DNA from: Pseudomonas sp.
Lineage (GTDB): Bacteria; Pseudomonadota; Gammaproteobacteria; Pseudomonadales; Pseudomonadaceae
Assembly: GCA_030656145.1 (NCBI GenBank)
Contig: JAUSOF010000064.1
Location: 1-44,706 of the forward strand
Reading direction: 5' to 3'
DNA: 44,706 nt
Of this stretch, positions 35,691-44,423 are shown piece after piece. The translations under genes and the position numbers were made by a program. The first letter of the stretch is position 1. Every line of letters starts with the position of its first letter. Below the pieces are notes generated by a model. That model did no database searches. It saw nothing but the letters and a program-made list of their open reading frames with translations, and had not been told where the DNA came from.

Positions 35691-37289
35691 ATGCGTAAAA
35701 ACGCCTTCACCCAGGCTTTTGTCATTGCTGGGCTGCTCGCCAGCACCCCGCTGGCCCAGGCCGCGAGCAACCTGGTGTTCTGTTCCGAAGGCAGCCCAGC
35801 CGGGTTCGACCCGGGGCTGTACACCACCGGCACCGACTTCGATGCGTCTGCCGAAACCATATTCAATCGCCTGACCCAGTTCGAGCGTGGTGGCACCGCG
35901 GTCATCCCCGGTCTTGCGGAAAAATGGGACATCGCTGCCGATGGCCTGAGCTACACCTTCCACCTGCGGCCCGGGGTCAAGTTCCACAGCACCGACTACT
36001 TCACGCCGAGCCGCACCTTCAACGCCGACGACGTGCTCTTCACCTTCGGCCGCATGCTCGACAAGGACCATGCATTCCGCAAGGCCTACCCCAGCGAATT
36101 TCCCTACTTCACCGACATGGGCATGGACAGCAATATCGCCACGCTGGAGAAGCTCGACGAGCTGACCGTCAGGTTTACCCTCAACGAGGTGGACGCCGCC
36201 TTTATCCAGAACCTGGCGATGAGCTTCGCCTCGATCCACTCGGCCGAATACGCCGGGCAGTTACTCGAGGCCGGCAAGCCCGCCGAGATCAACCAGAAGC
36301 CGATCGGCACCGGACCCTTCGTGTTCAGCCGCTACCAGAAAGACTCGCAGATCCGCTTCAAGGGCAATAAGGAGTACTGGAACCCGGATGAGGTCAAGAT
36401 CGACAATTTGATCTTCGCCATCAACACCGACGCCTCGGTGCGCATGCAGAAGCTCAGGGCCGGCGAATGCCATGTCACCCTGTTCCCGCGCCCGGCCGAC
36501 CTTGAGGCGCTCACCAAGGACCCGAACATCCAGATGCCGTCGCAGCCCGGCTTCAACGCTGGCTACATCGCCTACAACGTCAGGCACAAGCCGTTCGACC
36601 AACTCGCCGTGCGCCAGGCGCTGGACATGGCGGTGAACAAGCAGGCAATCATCGACGCGGTCTACCAGAGCGCCGGTCAGTTGGCGGTCAACGGTATGCC
36701 GCCGACCCAGTGGTCGTATAACGACAGCATCAAGGACGCCGCCTATGACCCGCAGCAAGCTAAGGAATTGCTCAAGGCCGCCGGCGTCGCCGAAGGCACC
36801 GAGATCACCCTATGGGCCATGCCGGTGCAGCGCCCGTACAACCCCAACGCCAAACTGATGGCCGAAATGCTCCAGGCCGACTGGGGCAAGATCGGCCTCA
36901 AGGTGAAGATTGTCAGCTACGAATGGGGCGAGTACCTCAAGCGCACCAAGGCCGGCGAACACGATGCCATGCTGATCGGCTGGAGCGGCGACAACGGCGA
37001 CCCGGACAACTGGCTGGGTACTCTGTACGGCTGCGATGCGGTGGACGGCAACAACTTCTCCAAGTGGTGCGATGCCGACTACGACAAGCTGATCAAGGCG
37101 GCCAAGCGCACCACCGATGTCGCCGAGCGTACCGCGCTGTACCAACAGGCCCAGGTGCTTCTCAAGCGCGAAGTACCGATCACCCCAATCGCCCACTCCA
37201 CCGTGTATCAACCGATGCGCACCAGCGTAAAGGACTTCAAGATCAGTCCCTTCGCGCTCAACGCCTTCTACGGGGTAAGCGTCGAGTAA
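35691..37289 (+). CDS. dppA: Dipeptide ABC transporter substrate-binding protein
   Basis: A 532-residue periplasmic binding protein of the DppA/OppA (SBP family 5) type. The signal peptide is MRKNAFTQAFVIAGLLAST... with probable cleavage after Ala24 (AQA/AS). The mature N-terminus NLVFCSEGSPAGFDPGLYTTGTDFDASAETIFNRL is the DppA pattern. Family features such as GTGPFVFSRYQKDSQIRFKGNKEYW and GWSGDNGDPDNWLGTLYGC are present. It delivers di- and tripeptides to DppBC. The leader carries a sigma-54-like element and an A-rich stretch (35662-35680) next to the ribosome site GAGG. First gene of dppABCDF. Confidence 0.95.
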   Translation: MRKNAFTQAFVIAGLLASTPLAQAASNLVFCSEGSPAGFDPGLYTTGTDFDASAETIFNRLTQFERGGTAVIPGLAEKWDIAADGLSYTFHLRPGVKFHSTDYFTPSRTFNADDVLFTFGRMLDKDHAFRKAYPSEFPYFTDMGMDSNIATLEKLDELTVRFTLNEVDAAFIQNLAMSFASIHSAEYAGQLLEAGKPAEINQKPIGTGPFVFSRYQKDSQIRFKGNKEYWNPDEVKIDNLIFAINTDASVRMQKLRAGECHVTLFPRPADLEALTKDPNIQMPSQPGFNAGYIAYNVRHKPFDQLAVRQALDMAVNKQAIIDAVYQSAGQLAVNGMPPTQWSYNDSIKDAAYDPQQAKELLKAAGVAEGTEITLWAMPVQRPYNPNAKLMAEMLQADWGKIGLKVKIVSYEWGEYLKRTKAGEHDAMLIGWSGDNGDPDNWLGTLYGCDAVDGNNFSKWCDADYDKLIKAAKRTTDVAERTALYQQAQVLLKREVPITPIAHSTVYQPMRTSVKDFKISPFALNAFYGVSVE

Positions 37290-37388
37290 TATCTCCAGGC
37301 AAGTGGCCGGGCACCTGCCCGGCCGTTGACGATAGCGCCCGGCCATCCAGCCAGGCGCACGCGCATTCTCACTGGAGCATCGACTCGC

Positions 37389-38399
<1,011 letters not shown>

Positions 38400-38409
38400 G
38401 GAGCACCGC

Positions 38410-38541
38410 ATGCCTAGACAGTCACCCAGTGCCCTCGCCCTCGTAGCCTGGGTTGAGCGCAGCGATACCCAGGATGCCTTCTCCCGGGTGTCGCTGCGCT
38501 CGACCCCGGCTACATACTTATGCTCGGGGGGGCGTGCATGA
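38410..38541 (+). CDS. Repeat-derived 43-codon ORF coupling dppB to dppC
   Basis: This ATG has an excellent ribosome site (TAAGGAG, 38397-38403, 6 nt spacing) that overlaps the dppB stop. The reading frame MPRQSPSALALVAWVERSDT... runs through the whole hairpin repeat and stops with TGA in a 4-base ATGA overlap with the dppC start. The sequence resembles no known protein and is the translation of a repeat. It may be the original dppC start region, now displaced by the repeat, with dppC kept in step by translational coupling. Whether the peptide accumulates is unknown. Confidence 0.4.
   Translation: MPRQSPSALALVAWVERSDTQDAFSRVSLRSTPATYLCSGGRA
38443..38513. repeat. 71-bp hairpin repeat between dppB and dppC
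   Basis: Outer arms GTAGCC/GGCTAC and inner arms TTGAGCGCAGCGA/TCGCTGCGCTCGA (38453-38465 and 38491-38503, one mismatch) form a long, nearly continuous stem that also includes ACCC/GGGT. It is a GTAGCCTGGGTTGAGCGCAG-type repeat common in pseudomonads. In the mRNA it would form a very stable structure inside the dpp operon. Confidence 0.75.
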
Positions 38542-39443
38542 CGATCACCACCTCGCCACTCGACCCTAGCCTGCTCTACCCCTCGCCGCTGCGGGAATTC
38601 TGGGCGGCGTTCAGCCACAACAAGGGCGCGGTCGCCGGCCTGTTCTTCATGATTGTGCTGGTGGTCTGTGCGCTGTTCGCGCCCTGGCTGGCGCCGTTCG
38701 ATCCCAGCGAGCAATTTCGCGAGTTCATGCTGACCCCGCCGGCCTGGCTGGAAGGCGGCCAATGGCAGTTCCTTCTGGGCACCGACGAACTGGGCCGCGA
38801 CCTGCTCTCGCGCTTGATCTTTGGTGCGCGCCTGTCGCTGCTGATCGGCCTGGCCTCGGTGGTGCTGGCGCTGCTCCCCGGCATTCTACTGGGCCTGGTC
38901 GCCGGGTTCTTTCCGCGCCTGCTCGGGCCCTCGATCATGCGCCTGATGGACATCATGCTGGCGCTGCCGTCCCTGCTGCTGGCGGTGGCCATCGTCGCCA
39001 TCCTCGGCCCTGGTCTGATCAACACCATCTTCGCCATCGCCATCGTCTCGCTGCCGTCCTACGTGCGCCTGACCCGCGCCGCGGTGATGGGCGAGCTGAA
39101 CCGCGACTACGTCACCGCCGCGCGCCTGGCCGGTGCCAGCCTGCCGCGCCTGATGTTCGTCACCGTGTTGCCCAACTGCATGGCGCCACTGATCGTGCAG
39201 GCCACCCTGAGCTTTTCCTCGGCGATTCTCGACGCCGCCGCCCTGGGTTTTCTCGGCCTCGGCGTACAACCGCCGACACCTGAGTGGGGCACCATGCTGG
39301 CTTCGGCGCGCGACTACATCGAGCGTGCCTGGTGGGTGGTCACCCTGCCCGGCCTGACCATTTTGCTCAGCGTGCTGGCAATCAACCTGATGGGCGACGG
39401 CCTGCGCGATGCGCTCGACCCGAAACTGAAGAATGCCGTGTGA
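38538..39443 (+). CDS. dppC: Dipeptide ABC transporter permease DppC
   Basis: A 301-residue permease: MTITTSPLDPSLLYPSPLREFWAAFSHNKGAVAGLFF at the N-terminus, LLGTDELGRDLLSRLIFGARLSLLIG, the EAA loop NRDYVTAARLAGASLPRLMFVTVLPNCMAPLIVQ, and the C-terminal NLMGDGLRDALDPKLK, all matching DppC. Its own ribosome site is poor (a GGGGGG run), and its ATG overlaps the TGA of the upstream repeat-derived ORF, so translation probably depends on coupling. An in-frame ATG six codons upstream (38520) is a weaker alternative. Confidence 0.95.
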   Translation: MTITTSPLDPSLLYPSPLREFWAAFSHNKGAVAGLFFMIVLVVCALFAPWLAPFDPSEQFREFMLTPPAWLEGGQWQFLLGTDELGRDLLSRLIFGARLSLLIGLASVVLALLPGILLGLVAGFFPRLLGPSIMRLMDIMLALPSLLLAVAIVAILGPGLINTIFAIAIVSLPSYVRLTRAAVMGELNRDYVTAARLAGASLPRLMFVTVLPNCMAPLIVQATLSFSSAILDAAALGFLGLGVQPPTPEWGTMLASARDYIERAWWVVTLPGLTILLSVLAINLMGDGLRDALDPKLKNAV

Positions 39444-39453
39444 GGATGCCCGA

Positions 39454-39573
39454 ATGAACGACCTCATCCGTAGGAGCGGGCCATGCCCGCGATCAATCGA
39501 TGTAGCGGCCGAACACGCTTCGCGGCCATGGGCCGCTCCTACAAGGAAAGCCCCGATGGAGCGCCGCCCATGA
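39454..39573 (+). CDS. Repeat-derived 39-codon ORF coupling dppC to dppD
   Basis: This ATG lies 10 bp after the dppC stop, with GAGG (39442-39445) 8 nt before it. The frame [14 protein letters not shown]... crosses the whole REP pair and ends with TGA overlapping the dppD ATG as ATGA. The peptide has no relatives I recognise. It repeats exactly the arrangement at the dppB-dppC junction. dppD also has a GGAG 8 nt before its own ATG, so coupling may be less strict here. Confidence 0.35.
   Translation: MNDLIRRSGPCPRSIDVAAEHASRPWAAPTRKAPMERRP
39470..39542. repeat. REP pair (BIME-like) between dppC and dppD
   Basis: GTAGGAGCGG (39470-39479) and CCGCTCCTAC (39533-39542) are perfect outer arms. 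Inside are two REP units, one with GCGGGC/GCCCGC around a short loop (39476-39490) and one with GCGGCC/GGCCGC around 39522-39536. This is the usual Pseudomonas GTAGGAGCGG REP. Confidence 0.75.
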
Positions 39574-40538
39574 GCCTGCTCGACATCAAGAACCTCAGCG
39601 TGCGTTTCGGCGACGCCAACGCCGTGCCGGTGGTCGATGGTCTCGACCTCTCGGTCGACAAGGGCGAGGTGCTGGCCATCGTCGGCGAGTCCGGTTCCGG
39701 CAAGTCGGTGACCATGCTGGCGCTGATGGGCCTGATCGATGCTCCCGGCGTAGTCAGCGCCGATTGCCTGCAGTTCGACGGCACCGACATGCTGCGCCTC
39801 AAGGGCCGTCAGCGCCGGCGTATTGTCGGCAAGGACCTGGCGATGATCTTCCAGGACCCGGCGACCGCCCTCAACCCGAGCTACACCGTGGGTTTCCAGA
39901 TCGAGGAAGTGCTGCGTCAGCACCTCCACCTGCCCGCCAAGGACGCCCGCCGCCGCGCCCTGCAACTGCTCGAACGGGTCGAGATCCCCGCCGCCGAAAG
40001 CCGCCTTGACGCTTACCCCCATCAGCTCTCCGGCGGCATGAGCCAGCGCGTGGCGATTGCCATGGCAATCGCCGCCGAGCCCAAGCTGCTGATCGCCGAC
40101 GAACCGACCACCGCGCTGGATGTGACCATCCAGGCGCAGATCATGGCGCTGCTGCTCGACCTGCAACGCGAGCAGGACATGGGCCTGGTGTTGATCACCC
40201 ACGACCTCGCCGTGGTCGCCGAAACCGCGCAACGGGTCTGCGTGATGTATGCCGGCCAGGCGGTGGAAATCGGCAGCGTGCCGCTGCTGTTCGATGCGCC
40301 GGCGCACCCTTACACCGAGGCGCTACTCAAGGCGATTCCCGAACACAGCCTGGGCGCCCGGCGCCTGGCTACCTTGCCCGGCATCGTCCCGGGGCGTTAC
40401 GACCGCCCGCAGGGTTGCCTGCTGGCGCCGCGCTGTCCTTACGTCCAGCAGCATTGCCACGCGCAACGTCCGACGCTGGAGCCGCAGGTTAACGGCGCGG
40501 TGCGCTGCTTCTATCCCTTGAATCAGGAGGTCGCATGA
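39570..40538 (+). CDS. dppD: Dipeptide ABC transporter ATPase DppD
   Basis: A 322-residue ATPase with Walker [10 protein letters not shown] (39-47), signature [16 protein letters not shown], Walker [14 protein letters not shown], and the C-terminal oligopeptide-transporter domain ([31 protein letters not shown]..., with the iron-sulphur-type cysteines [14 protein letters not shown]...C). The family starts [15 protein letters not shown], so the open frame upstream, which is REP sequence, is excluded. Its end overlaps dppF. Confidence 0.96.
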   Translation: MSLLDIKNLSVRFGDANAVPVVDGLDLSVDKGEVLAIVGESGSGKSVTMLALMGLIDAPGVVSADCLQFDGTDMLRLKGRQRRRIVGKDLAMIFQDPATALNPSYTVGFQIEEVLRQHLHLPAKDARRRALQLLERVEIPAAESRLDAYPHQLSGGMSQRVAIAMAIAAEPKLLIADEPTTALDVTIQAQIMALLLDLQREQDMGLVLITHDLAVVAETAQRVCVMYAGQAVEIGSVPLLFDAPAHPYTEALLKAIPEHSLGARRLATLPGIVPGRYDRPQGCLLAPRCPYVQQHCHAQRPTLEPQVNGAVRCFYPLNQEVA

Positions 40539-41518
40539 TGGCTGACACCACCAGCGTGCTCAGCGCCCGCGACCTGACCCGGCACTACAGCGTGCCTCGC
40601 GGTCTGTTCAAGGCCCACGCCATCGTGCAGGCGCTGAACGGTGTGTCCTTCGAATTGCAGGCCGGCAAGACGTTGGCAGTGGTCGGCGAATCTGGCTGCG
40701 GCAAGTCGACCCTGGCCCGCGCCCTGACCCTGATCGAGCAGCCCTCCTCCGGCTCGCTGCAGATCGCCGGGCAGGAAGTCGCCGGCGCCAACAAGGCGCA
40801 GCGCCAGCAGTTGCGTCGCGACGTGCAGATGGTGTTTCAGAACCCCTACGCCTCGCTCAACCCGCGGCAGAAGATCGGCGACCAGTTGGCCGAACCGCTG
40901 CTGATCAACACACCGCTGTCACGCCTCGAACGCCGTGAGCGGGTGCAGGCGATGATGCAGCAGGTCGGCCTGCGCCCCGAGCACTACCAGCGTTACCCTC
41001 ACATGTTCTCCGGCGGCCAGCGCCAACGCATCGCGTTGGCCCGGGCGATGATGCTCACGCCCAAGGTGCTGGTGGCGGACGAACCGACCTCGGCCCTGGA
41101 CGTGTCGATCCAGGCCCAGGTGCTCAACCTGTTCATGGATTTGCAGGAGCAGTTCAACACCGCCTACGTGTTCATCTCGCACAACCTCTCGGTGGTGCGT
41201 CATGTCGCTGACGAGGTGCTGGTGATGTACCTCGGCCGCCCGGTCGAGATGGGTGCCAAACAGCTGATCTACAGCCGTCCGCTGCACCCCTATACCCAGG
41301 CGCTGTTGTCGGCGACGCCGACCATCCGCCCAGATCCGAGCACGCCGAAGATCAGGATCGTCGGCGAACTGCCCAACCCGCTGGCACCGCCCAGCGGCTG
41401 CGCCTTTCACCAGCGTTGCCCGTATGCCACCGAGCGCTGCAGCGTCGAACAACCGCAACTGCGCCTGCTCGATGCGCGCCAGGTGGCTTGCCACCATGCG
41501 GAGCGGATCAACGGCTGA
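40538..41518 (+). CDS. dppF: Dipeptide ABC transporter ATPase DppF
   Basis: The second ATPase of the pair, about 326 residues: Walker A GESGCGKST (50-58), signature SGGQRQRIALARAMM, Walker B VLVADEPTSALDVSIQ, and the C-terminal oligopeptide domain with AFHQRCPYATERC. AGGAGG at 40525-40530 is 7 nt from this ATG; the ATG one codon earlier (40535) would be only 4 nt away and overlaps dppD as ATGA, so either is possible. It is the last gene of dppABCDF. Confidence 0.96.
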   Translation: MADTTSVLSARDLTRHYSVPRGLFKAHAIVQALNGVSFELQAGKTLAVVGESGCGKSTLARALTLIEQPSSGSLQIAGQEVAGANKAQRQQLRRDVQMVFQNPYASLNPRQKIGDQLAEPLLINTPLSRLERRERVQAMMQQVGLRPEHYQRYPHMFSGGQRQRIALARAMMLTPKVLVADEPTSALDVSIQAQVLNLFMDLQEQFNTAYVFISHNLSVVRHVADEVLVMYLGRPVEMGAKQLIYSRPLHPYTQALLSATPTIRPDPSTPKIRIVGELPNPLAPPSGCAFHQRCPYATERCSVEQPQLRLLDARQVACHHAERING

Positions 41519-41539
41519 AAGGAGCCTGGTGCCACCCTC

Positions 41540-41563
41540 GTAGGAGCCAGCTTGCTGGCGATC
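41540..41563 (+). repeat. REP unit, second copy of the gatA-gatB repeat
   Basis: 24 bp starting GTAGGAGCCAGCTTGCTGGC, with the inner stem GCCAGC/GCTGGC. It is the exact reverse complement of 28249-28272. Confidence 0.75.
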
Positions 41564-41572
41564 GTTGCAGTC

Positions 41573-41729
41573 GTAGGTTGGGTTAGCGGCGGCTGCATTG
41601 CCGAGCAAATCACCGATTCTAGGCGCCGCGTAACCCAACAGGACGTCAGCAGGTACGCCGCAATGATGGGTTACACCGCGCAGAAAATGCAGTCTTGCCG
41701 GACATCGCCTGGGCGGCCAACCCATCCTA
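41573..41729. repeat. 157-bp GTAGGTTGGGTT-type repeat with imperfect inverted ends
   Basis: The ends GTAGGTTGGGTTAG and GTAGGATGGGTTGG (on the other strand) match at 12 of 14 positions. The left half folds by GTTGGGTTAGCGGCG against CGCCGCGTAACCCAAC; the right half is a second, weaker stem around GGGTTAC and CCAACCC. No coding potential. It looks like a non-autonomous repeat of the kind often seen between Pseudomonas genes. Confidence 0.55.
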
Positions 41730-41746
41730 CGGTTACTGGCACCCCT

Positions 41747-41917
41747 ACCTAGGAGCCTGTCGGACTTAACGCTGTTCTACTGCGGAAAAGCCGGATTTGG
41801 TCATTTTTGCTGCTTTCCCTCGTTAAATAGCCAGCTATTCGCCTCGGTAAAGCAGCAAAACTGCCTCAAACCGGACGTTCCCTCGCTACGAACGGTCAAG
41901 TCCGACAGGCTCCTAGG
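41747..41917. mobile_element. 171-bp MITE-like element with perfect 20-bp terminal inverted repeats
   Basis: Both ends read CCTAGGAGCCTGTCGGACTT inwards without mismatch. The two arms stay similar through the interior (GCCGGATTTGG / GTCCGGTTTGA and TTTTGCTGCTTT on both sides) and meet at AATAGC-CA-GCTATT at the exact centre. The whole element is thus one long imperfect palindrome without an ORF. The outermost CCTAGG is itself palindromic and could instead be a duplicated or shared CTAG-type target. No transposase is encoded in the window, so it would depend on one elsewhere. Confidence 0.7.
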
Positions 41918-41973
41918 AACGGGGGCGACGCCCAGCCCCATGCCCGCGAAAAACGCTCGCGGCGGAACCAGGA

Positions 41974-42894
41974 TCAGCGCCCAAAGAACCGATAAAACGC
42001 GCGCAGCTCGGCCTGGGCATCACCGAGGTCGACCGGGCTGAAACGCAGCTGGTGGTGCGCCGGGCACTGGGCCAGCCGGGCCTGGTCGAGCGGGTGCAGC
42101 CAGCCGAGGATAGGGTAGCCGCCCATGGTCTGGTGGTCGGCCTGAAGGATGATCGGCTGGCCGTCGGGCGGCAGCTGGATCGCCCCGCGGCCGACGCCTT
42201 GCGACCACTGTTGCGTGGGTGCAACCAGCGGCTCGCCAAGCAGGCGTGCACCCATGCGATCGGACTGCGAACTAAGCCGCCAGCTGCGCGCGAAGAACGC
42301 CTGCAACTGATCGGACGCCAAGCCCGCCGTATCGCCGCTACCAATCACCCGCAAGCAGACCGGCGCCCGGTAGTCCGGCTGATAGGGCCAGGGCACGCTC
42401 AGCGCCCGGCGCAACTCCGCTGCCAGGCAAGGCAGCAGATCGCCGGCGCGCAACGGCTCGCCCGTGCCCTGCAAGCCGCCCACGCCTTCACGCTGCTGGG
42501 TGCTGACGCTGCCCAGCAGCGGTGGCGCGCGAAAGCCACCGGCCACCGCCAGATAAGCGCGCTGGCCGCTGCGGGCGTAGCCCAGCTTGAGCCGCTGGCC
42601 GGCGCGCAGGGGAAAACGCGACCAGGGTGGCAGCGGCGCGCCGTCGACTGTCGCCGCGACCTGCGCACCGGTCAGCGCCAGCCAAGTATCCAGCTCACTC
42701 TGCAGCTCGAGATAACCCAGGGCGATCTCCAGCAACGGCGTGCCCCAGGGGTTGTCCAGCAGACGATTGGCCCAGGCGGCGGCGTGCAGATCCAGCGCCC
42801 CGGCCGGCGACACACCGAGGTGCTGCCAGCCATGCCGGCCGCCATCCTGCAACAGGCTCAGCGGCCCTGGCGTGAGTACCCGCAGCCCGCTCAT
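41974..42894 (-). CDS. pxpC: 5-oxoprolinase subunit PxpC (biotin-dependent carboxyltransferase-like)
   Basis: PxpC works with PxpA and PxpB to hydrolyse 5-oxoproline (pyroglutamate) to glutamate with ATP. The 306-residue KipA/DUF183-type domain starts MSGLRVLTPGPLSLLQDGGRHGWQHLGVSPAGALD and includes GAQVAATVDGAPLPPWSRFPLRAGQRL and QSDRMGARLLGEPL, all typical. The start overlaps the pxpB stop as ATGA; 26 more upstream codons are open but lie inside pxpB. Confidence 0.94.
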   Translation of the reverse strand: MSGLRVLTPGPLSLLQDGGRHGWQHLGVSPAGALDLHAAAWANRLLDNPWGTPLLEIALGYLELQSELDTWLALTGAQVAATVDGAPLPPWSRFPLRAGQRLKLGYARSGQRAYLAVAGGFRAPPLLGSVSTQQREGVGGLQGTGEPLRAGDLLPCLAAELRRALSVPWPYQPDYRAPVCLRVIGSGDTAGLASDQLQAFFARSWRLSSQSDRMGARLLGEPLVAPTQQWSQGVGRGAIQLPPDGQPIILQADHQTMGGYPILGWLHPLDQARLAQCPAHHQLRFSPVDLGDAQAELRAFYRFFGR

Positions 42895-43565
42895 AACGGC
42901 CCGCCTTCGGCACGAAAAGTCTGCTCGTCGATCGCCAGAAAACGCACCCGATCGCCCACCACCAGCGGGCATGGCGGCTCACCCTGGACATCGAACAGGC
43001 GTCTGGGGCACAAGCCAAGCAAGTGCCAGCCACCGGGCGAGGCCTGGGGATAGACCGCCGTCTGCCGCTCGGCAATAGCCAGGCTGCCAGCCGGCACCCG
43101 CGTGCGTGGCGTACTGCGGCGCGGCAAAGCCAGGCGCTCAGGCAACTCGCCCAGGTAGGCAAAGCCCGGAGCAAAACCGATGGCGCCGACCCGGTACTCG
43201 GTGGCGCTGTGCAGCTCGATCACCTGCTCGATGCTCAGCCGACACAGACGCGCCACCTCGGCCAGGTCGGCACCGGCATACCAGATCGGAATTTCATGCA
43301 AGCGTCCGCTCTCGGCCGGCAAGGGCTCGGCGAGCCAGCGCTGGAGCAATGGGCTCAAGCGCTCGGCCAGTTGCCGGTGATTGGTGCGGGTCAGGTCGTA
43401 GTGCAGCAGCAGGCTGGTCCAGCTCGGCACTAGGTCACGCAGCAGCGGCCCCAGTTCGGCACGGATGCGCTCGGCCAGCAGGGCGATACGCAACGGTAAC
43501 TGCGCGTCGGGCTGCTCGGCCAGCACCAGCAACAGCGCTTCGGCGCCGGCCGGTTCGAAGCGCAT
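42891..43565 (-). CDS. pxpB: 5-oxoprolinase subunit PxpB
   Basis: This 224-residue protein is of the KipI/Allophanate-hydrolase subunit 1 type. Family features are IPIWYAGADLAEVARLCRLSIEQVIELHSATEYRVGAIGFAPGFAYLGELP and the C-terminal GGWHLLGLCPRRLFDVQGEPPCPLVVGDRVRF. B. subtilis KipI inhibits a sporulation kinase, but in proteobacteria next to pxpA and pxpC the 5-oxoprolinase role is the better supported one. Its start overlaps the pxpA stop as TGATG. Confidence 0.94.
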   Translation of the reverse strand: MRFEPAGAEALLLVLAEQPDAQLPLRIALLAERIRAELGPLLRDLVPSWTSLLLHYDLTRTNHRQLAERLSPLLQRWLAEPLPAESGRLHEIPIWYAGADLAEVARLCRLSIEQVIELHSATEYRVGAIGFAPGFAYLGELPERLALPRRSTPRTRVPAGSLAIAERQTAVYPQASPGGWHLLGLCPRRLFDVQGEPPCPLVVGDRVRFLAIDEQTFRAEGGPL

Positions 43566-44311
43566 CAGGCGGCGTCCAGCAGCGCCCGCAAGCGCCGCAG
43601 CACGGCCAGCGACTCGGGATTGTCGCCATGCACGCAAAGGCTGTCGGCACACAGTTGCAATGGCTTGCCGTCGATATCGGCAAAGGCTTCACCCTGGGCG
43701 ATGGCCAGGGCCTGATCGAGAATCCGCTGCGGGTCGCGGTGCAGCGCATCGGCCAGCCGCCGTGGCGCCAGTTGGCCGTCAGCCAGGTAGGCGCGGTCGG
43801 CGAAGGCCTCGAAGATCAACGGCACATCGGCGGCATCGGCAAACTCCAGCTCGCGGCGATTGTCGACCAGCGCCAGGACCATCAGCGGCAAGCCCTTGCG
43901 GTAGCTGGCGCAGGCCTCCAGCACCGCCGCGAGCAAGGCGTCGTCACGCACCAGATCGTTATAGAGCGCGCCATGCGGTTTGACGTAGGCCAACTGGGTG
44001 CCGGCCGCGCGGCAAAAGGCATCCAGCGCGCCGACCTGATAGAGCACCTGGGCGGTGACCTCCTCCGGCGAGCAGGCCATATGCCGACGGCCGAAGCCGA
44101 CCAGATCGGGATAAGCCGGATGCGCACCGATACTCACCCCATACTGCACCGCCAGGGCGACGGTGCGCTGCATGGTCAGCGGATCGGCGGCGTGAAAACC
44201 ACAGGCCAGGTTGGCTTGATCGACCAGGGGCATAGCCAAGGCATCGTCGCCCATGTTCCAGGCGCCGAAGCTCTCGCCCATGTCGCAATTCAGCAGGATT
44301 CGTCTGTTCAT
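43565..44311 (-). CDS. pxpA: 5-oxoprolinase subunit PxpA (LamB/YcsF family)
   Basis: A 248-residue LamB/YcsF protein, the catalytic partner in ATP-dependent cleavage of 5-oxoproline. It begins MNRRILLNCDMGESFGAWNMGDDA and contains NLACGFHAADPLTM, GAHPAYPDLVGFGRR and VKPHGALYND, the family's metal- and substrate-binding signatures. Open codons upstream of this Met are unsupported. It lies 112 bp after a CysJ-like gene, and the three pxp genes are tightly coupled in the order A-B-C. Confidence 0.95.
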   Translation of the reverse strand: MNRRILLNCDMGESFGAWNMGDDALAMPLVDQANLACGFHAADPLTMQRTVALAVQYGVSIGAHPAYPDLVGFGRRHMACSPEEVTAQVLYQVGALDAFCRAAGTQLAYVKPHGALYNDLVRDDALLAAVLEACASYRKGLPLMVLALVDNRRELEFADAADVPLIFEAFADRAYLADGQLAPRRLADALHRDPQRILDQALAIAQGEAFADIDGKPLQLCADSLCVHGDNPESLAVLRRLRALLDAA

Positions 44312-44347
44312 GGGCACAAGCTTAGAGCCACAGCCAGAGCGGCACCA

Positions 44348-44366
44348 GCCCGAATGGCATCCGGGC
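44348..44366. repeat. GCCCG..CGGGC palindromic repeat upstream of pxpA
   Basis: GCCCGAAT and ATCCGGGC pair around GGC with one A-C mismatch. It resembles the GTAGCCCGGAT repeats at 29848 and 32602 and lies 37 bp upstream of the pxpA start. Confidence 0.45.
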
Positions 44367-44423
44367 AACGTAAGTTGATCCGACCTATGGGAGCCGGCGG
44401 CGCAAACCGCTTGCGCATGAGGC

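Larger units (their letters stand above)
41519..41973. other. Repeat-filled spacer between convergent dppF and pxpC
   Basis: 455 bp without a gene. In order it contains a REP unit (41540-41563), a two-hairpin GTAGGTTGGGTT-type element (41573-41729) and a MITE-like palindrome (41747-41917). No terminator with a T run is seen for dppF, so these hairpins may serve to end both converging transcripts. Confidence 0.75.

Noticed and set aside
38886..40307. 473-codon open frame opposite dppC and dppD
   Set aside because: It crosses the REP pair and both ATP-binding motifs on the opposite strand; composition is that of a reverse-frame shadow.
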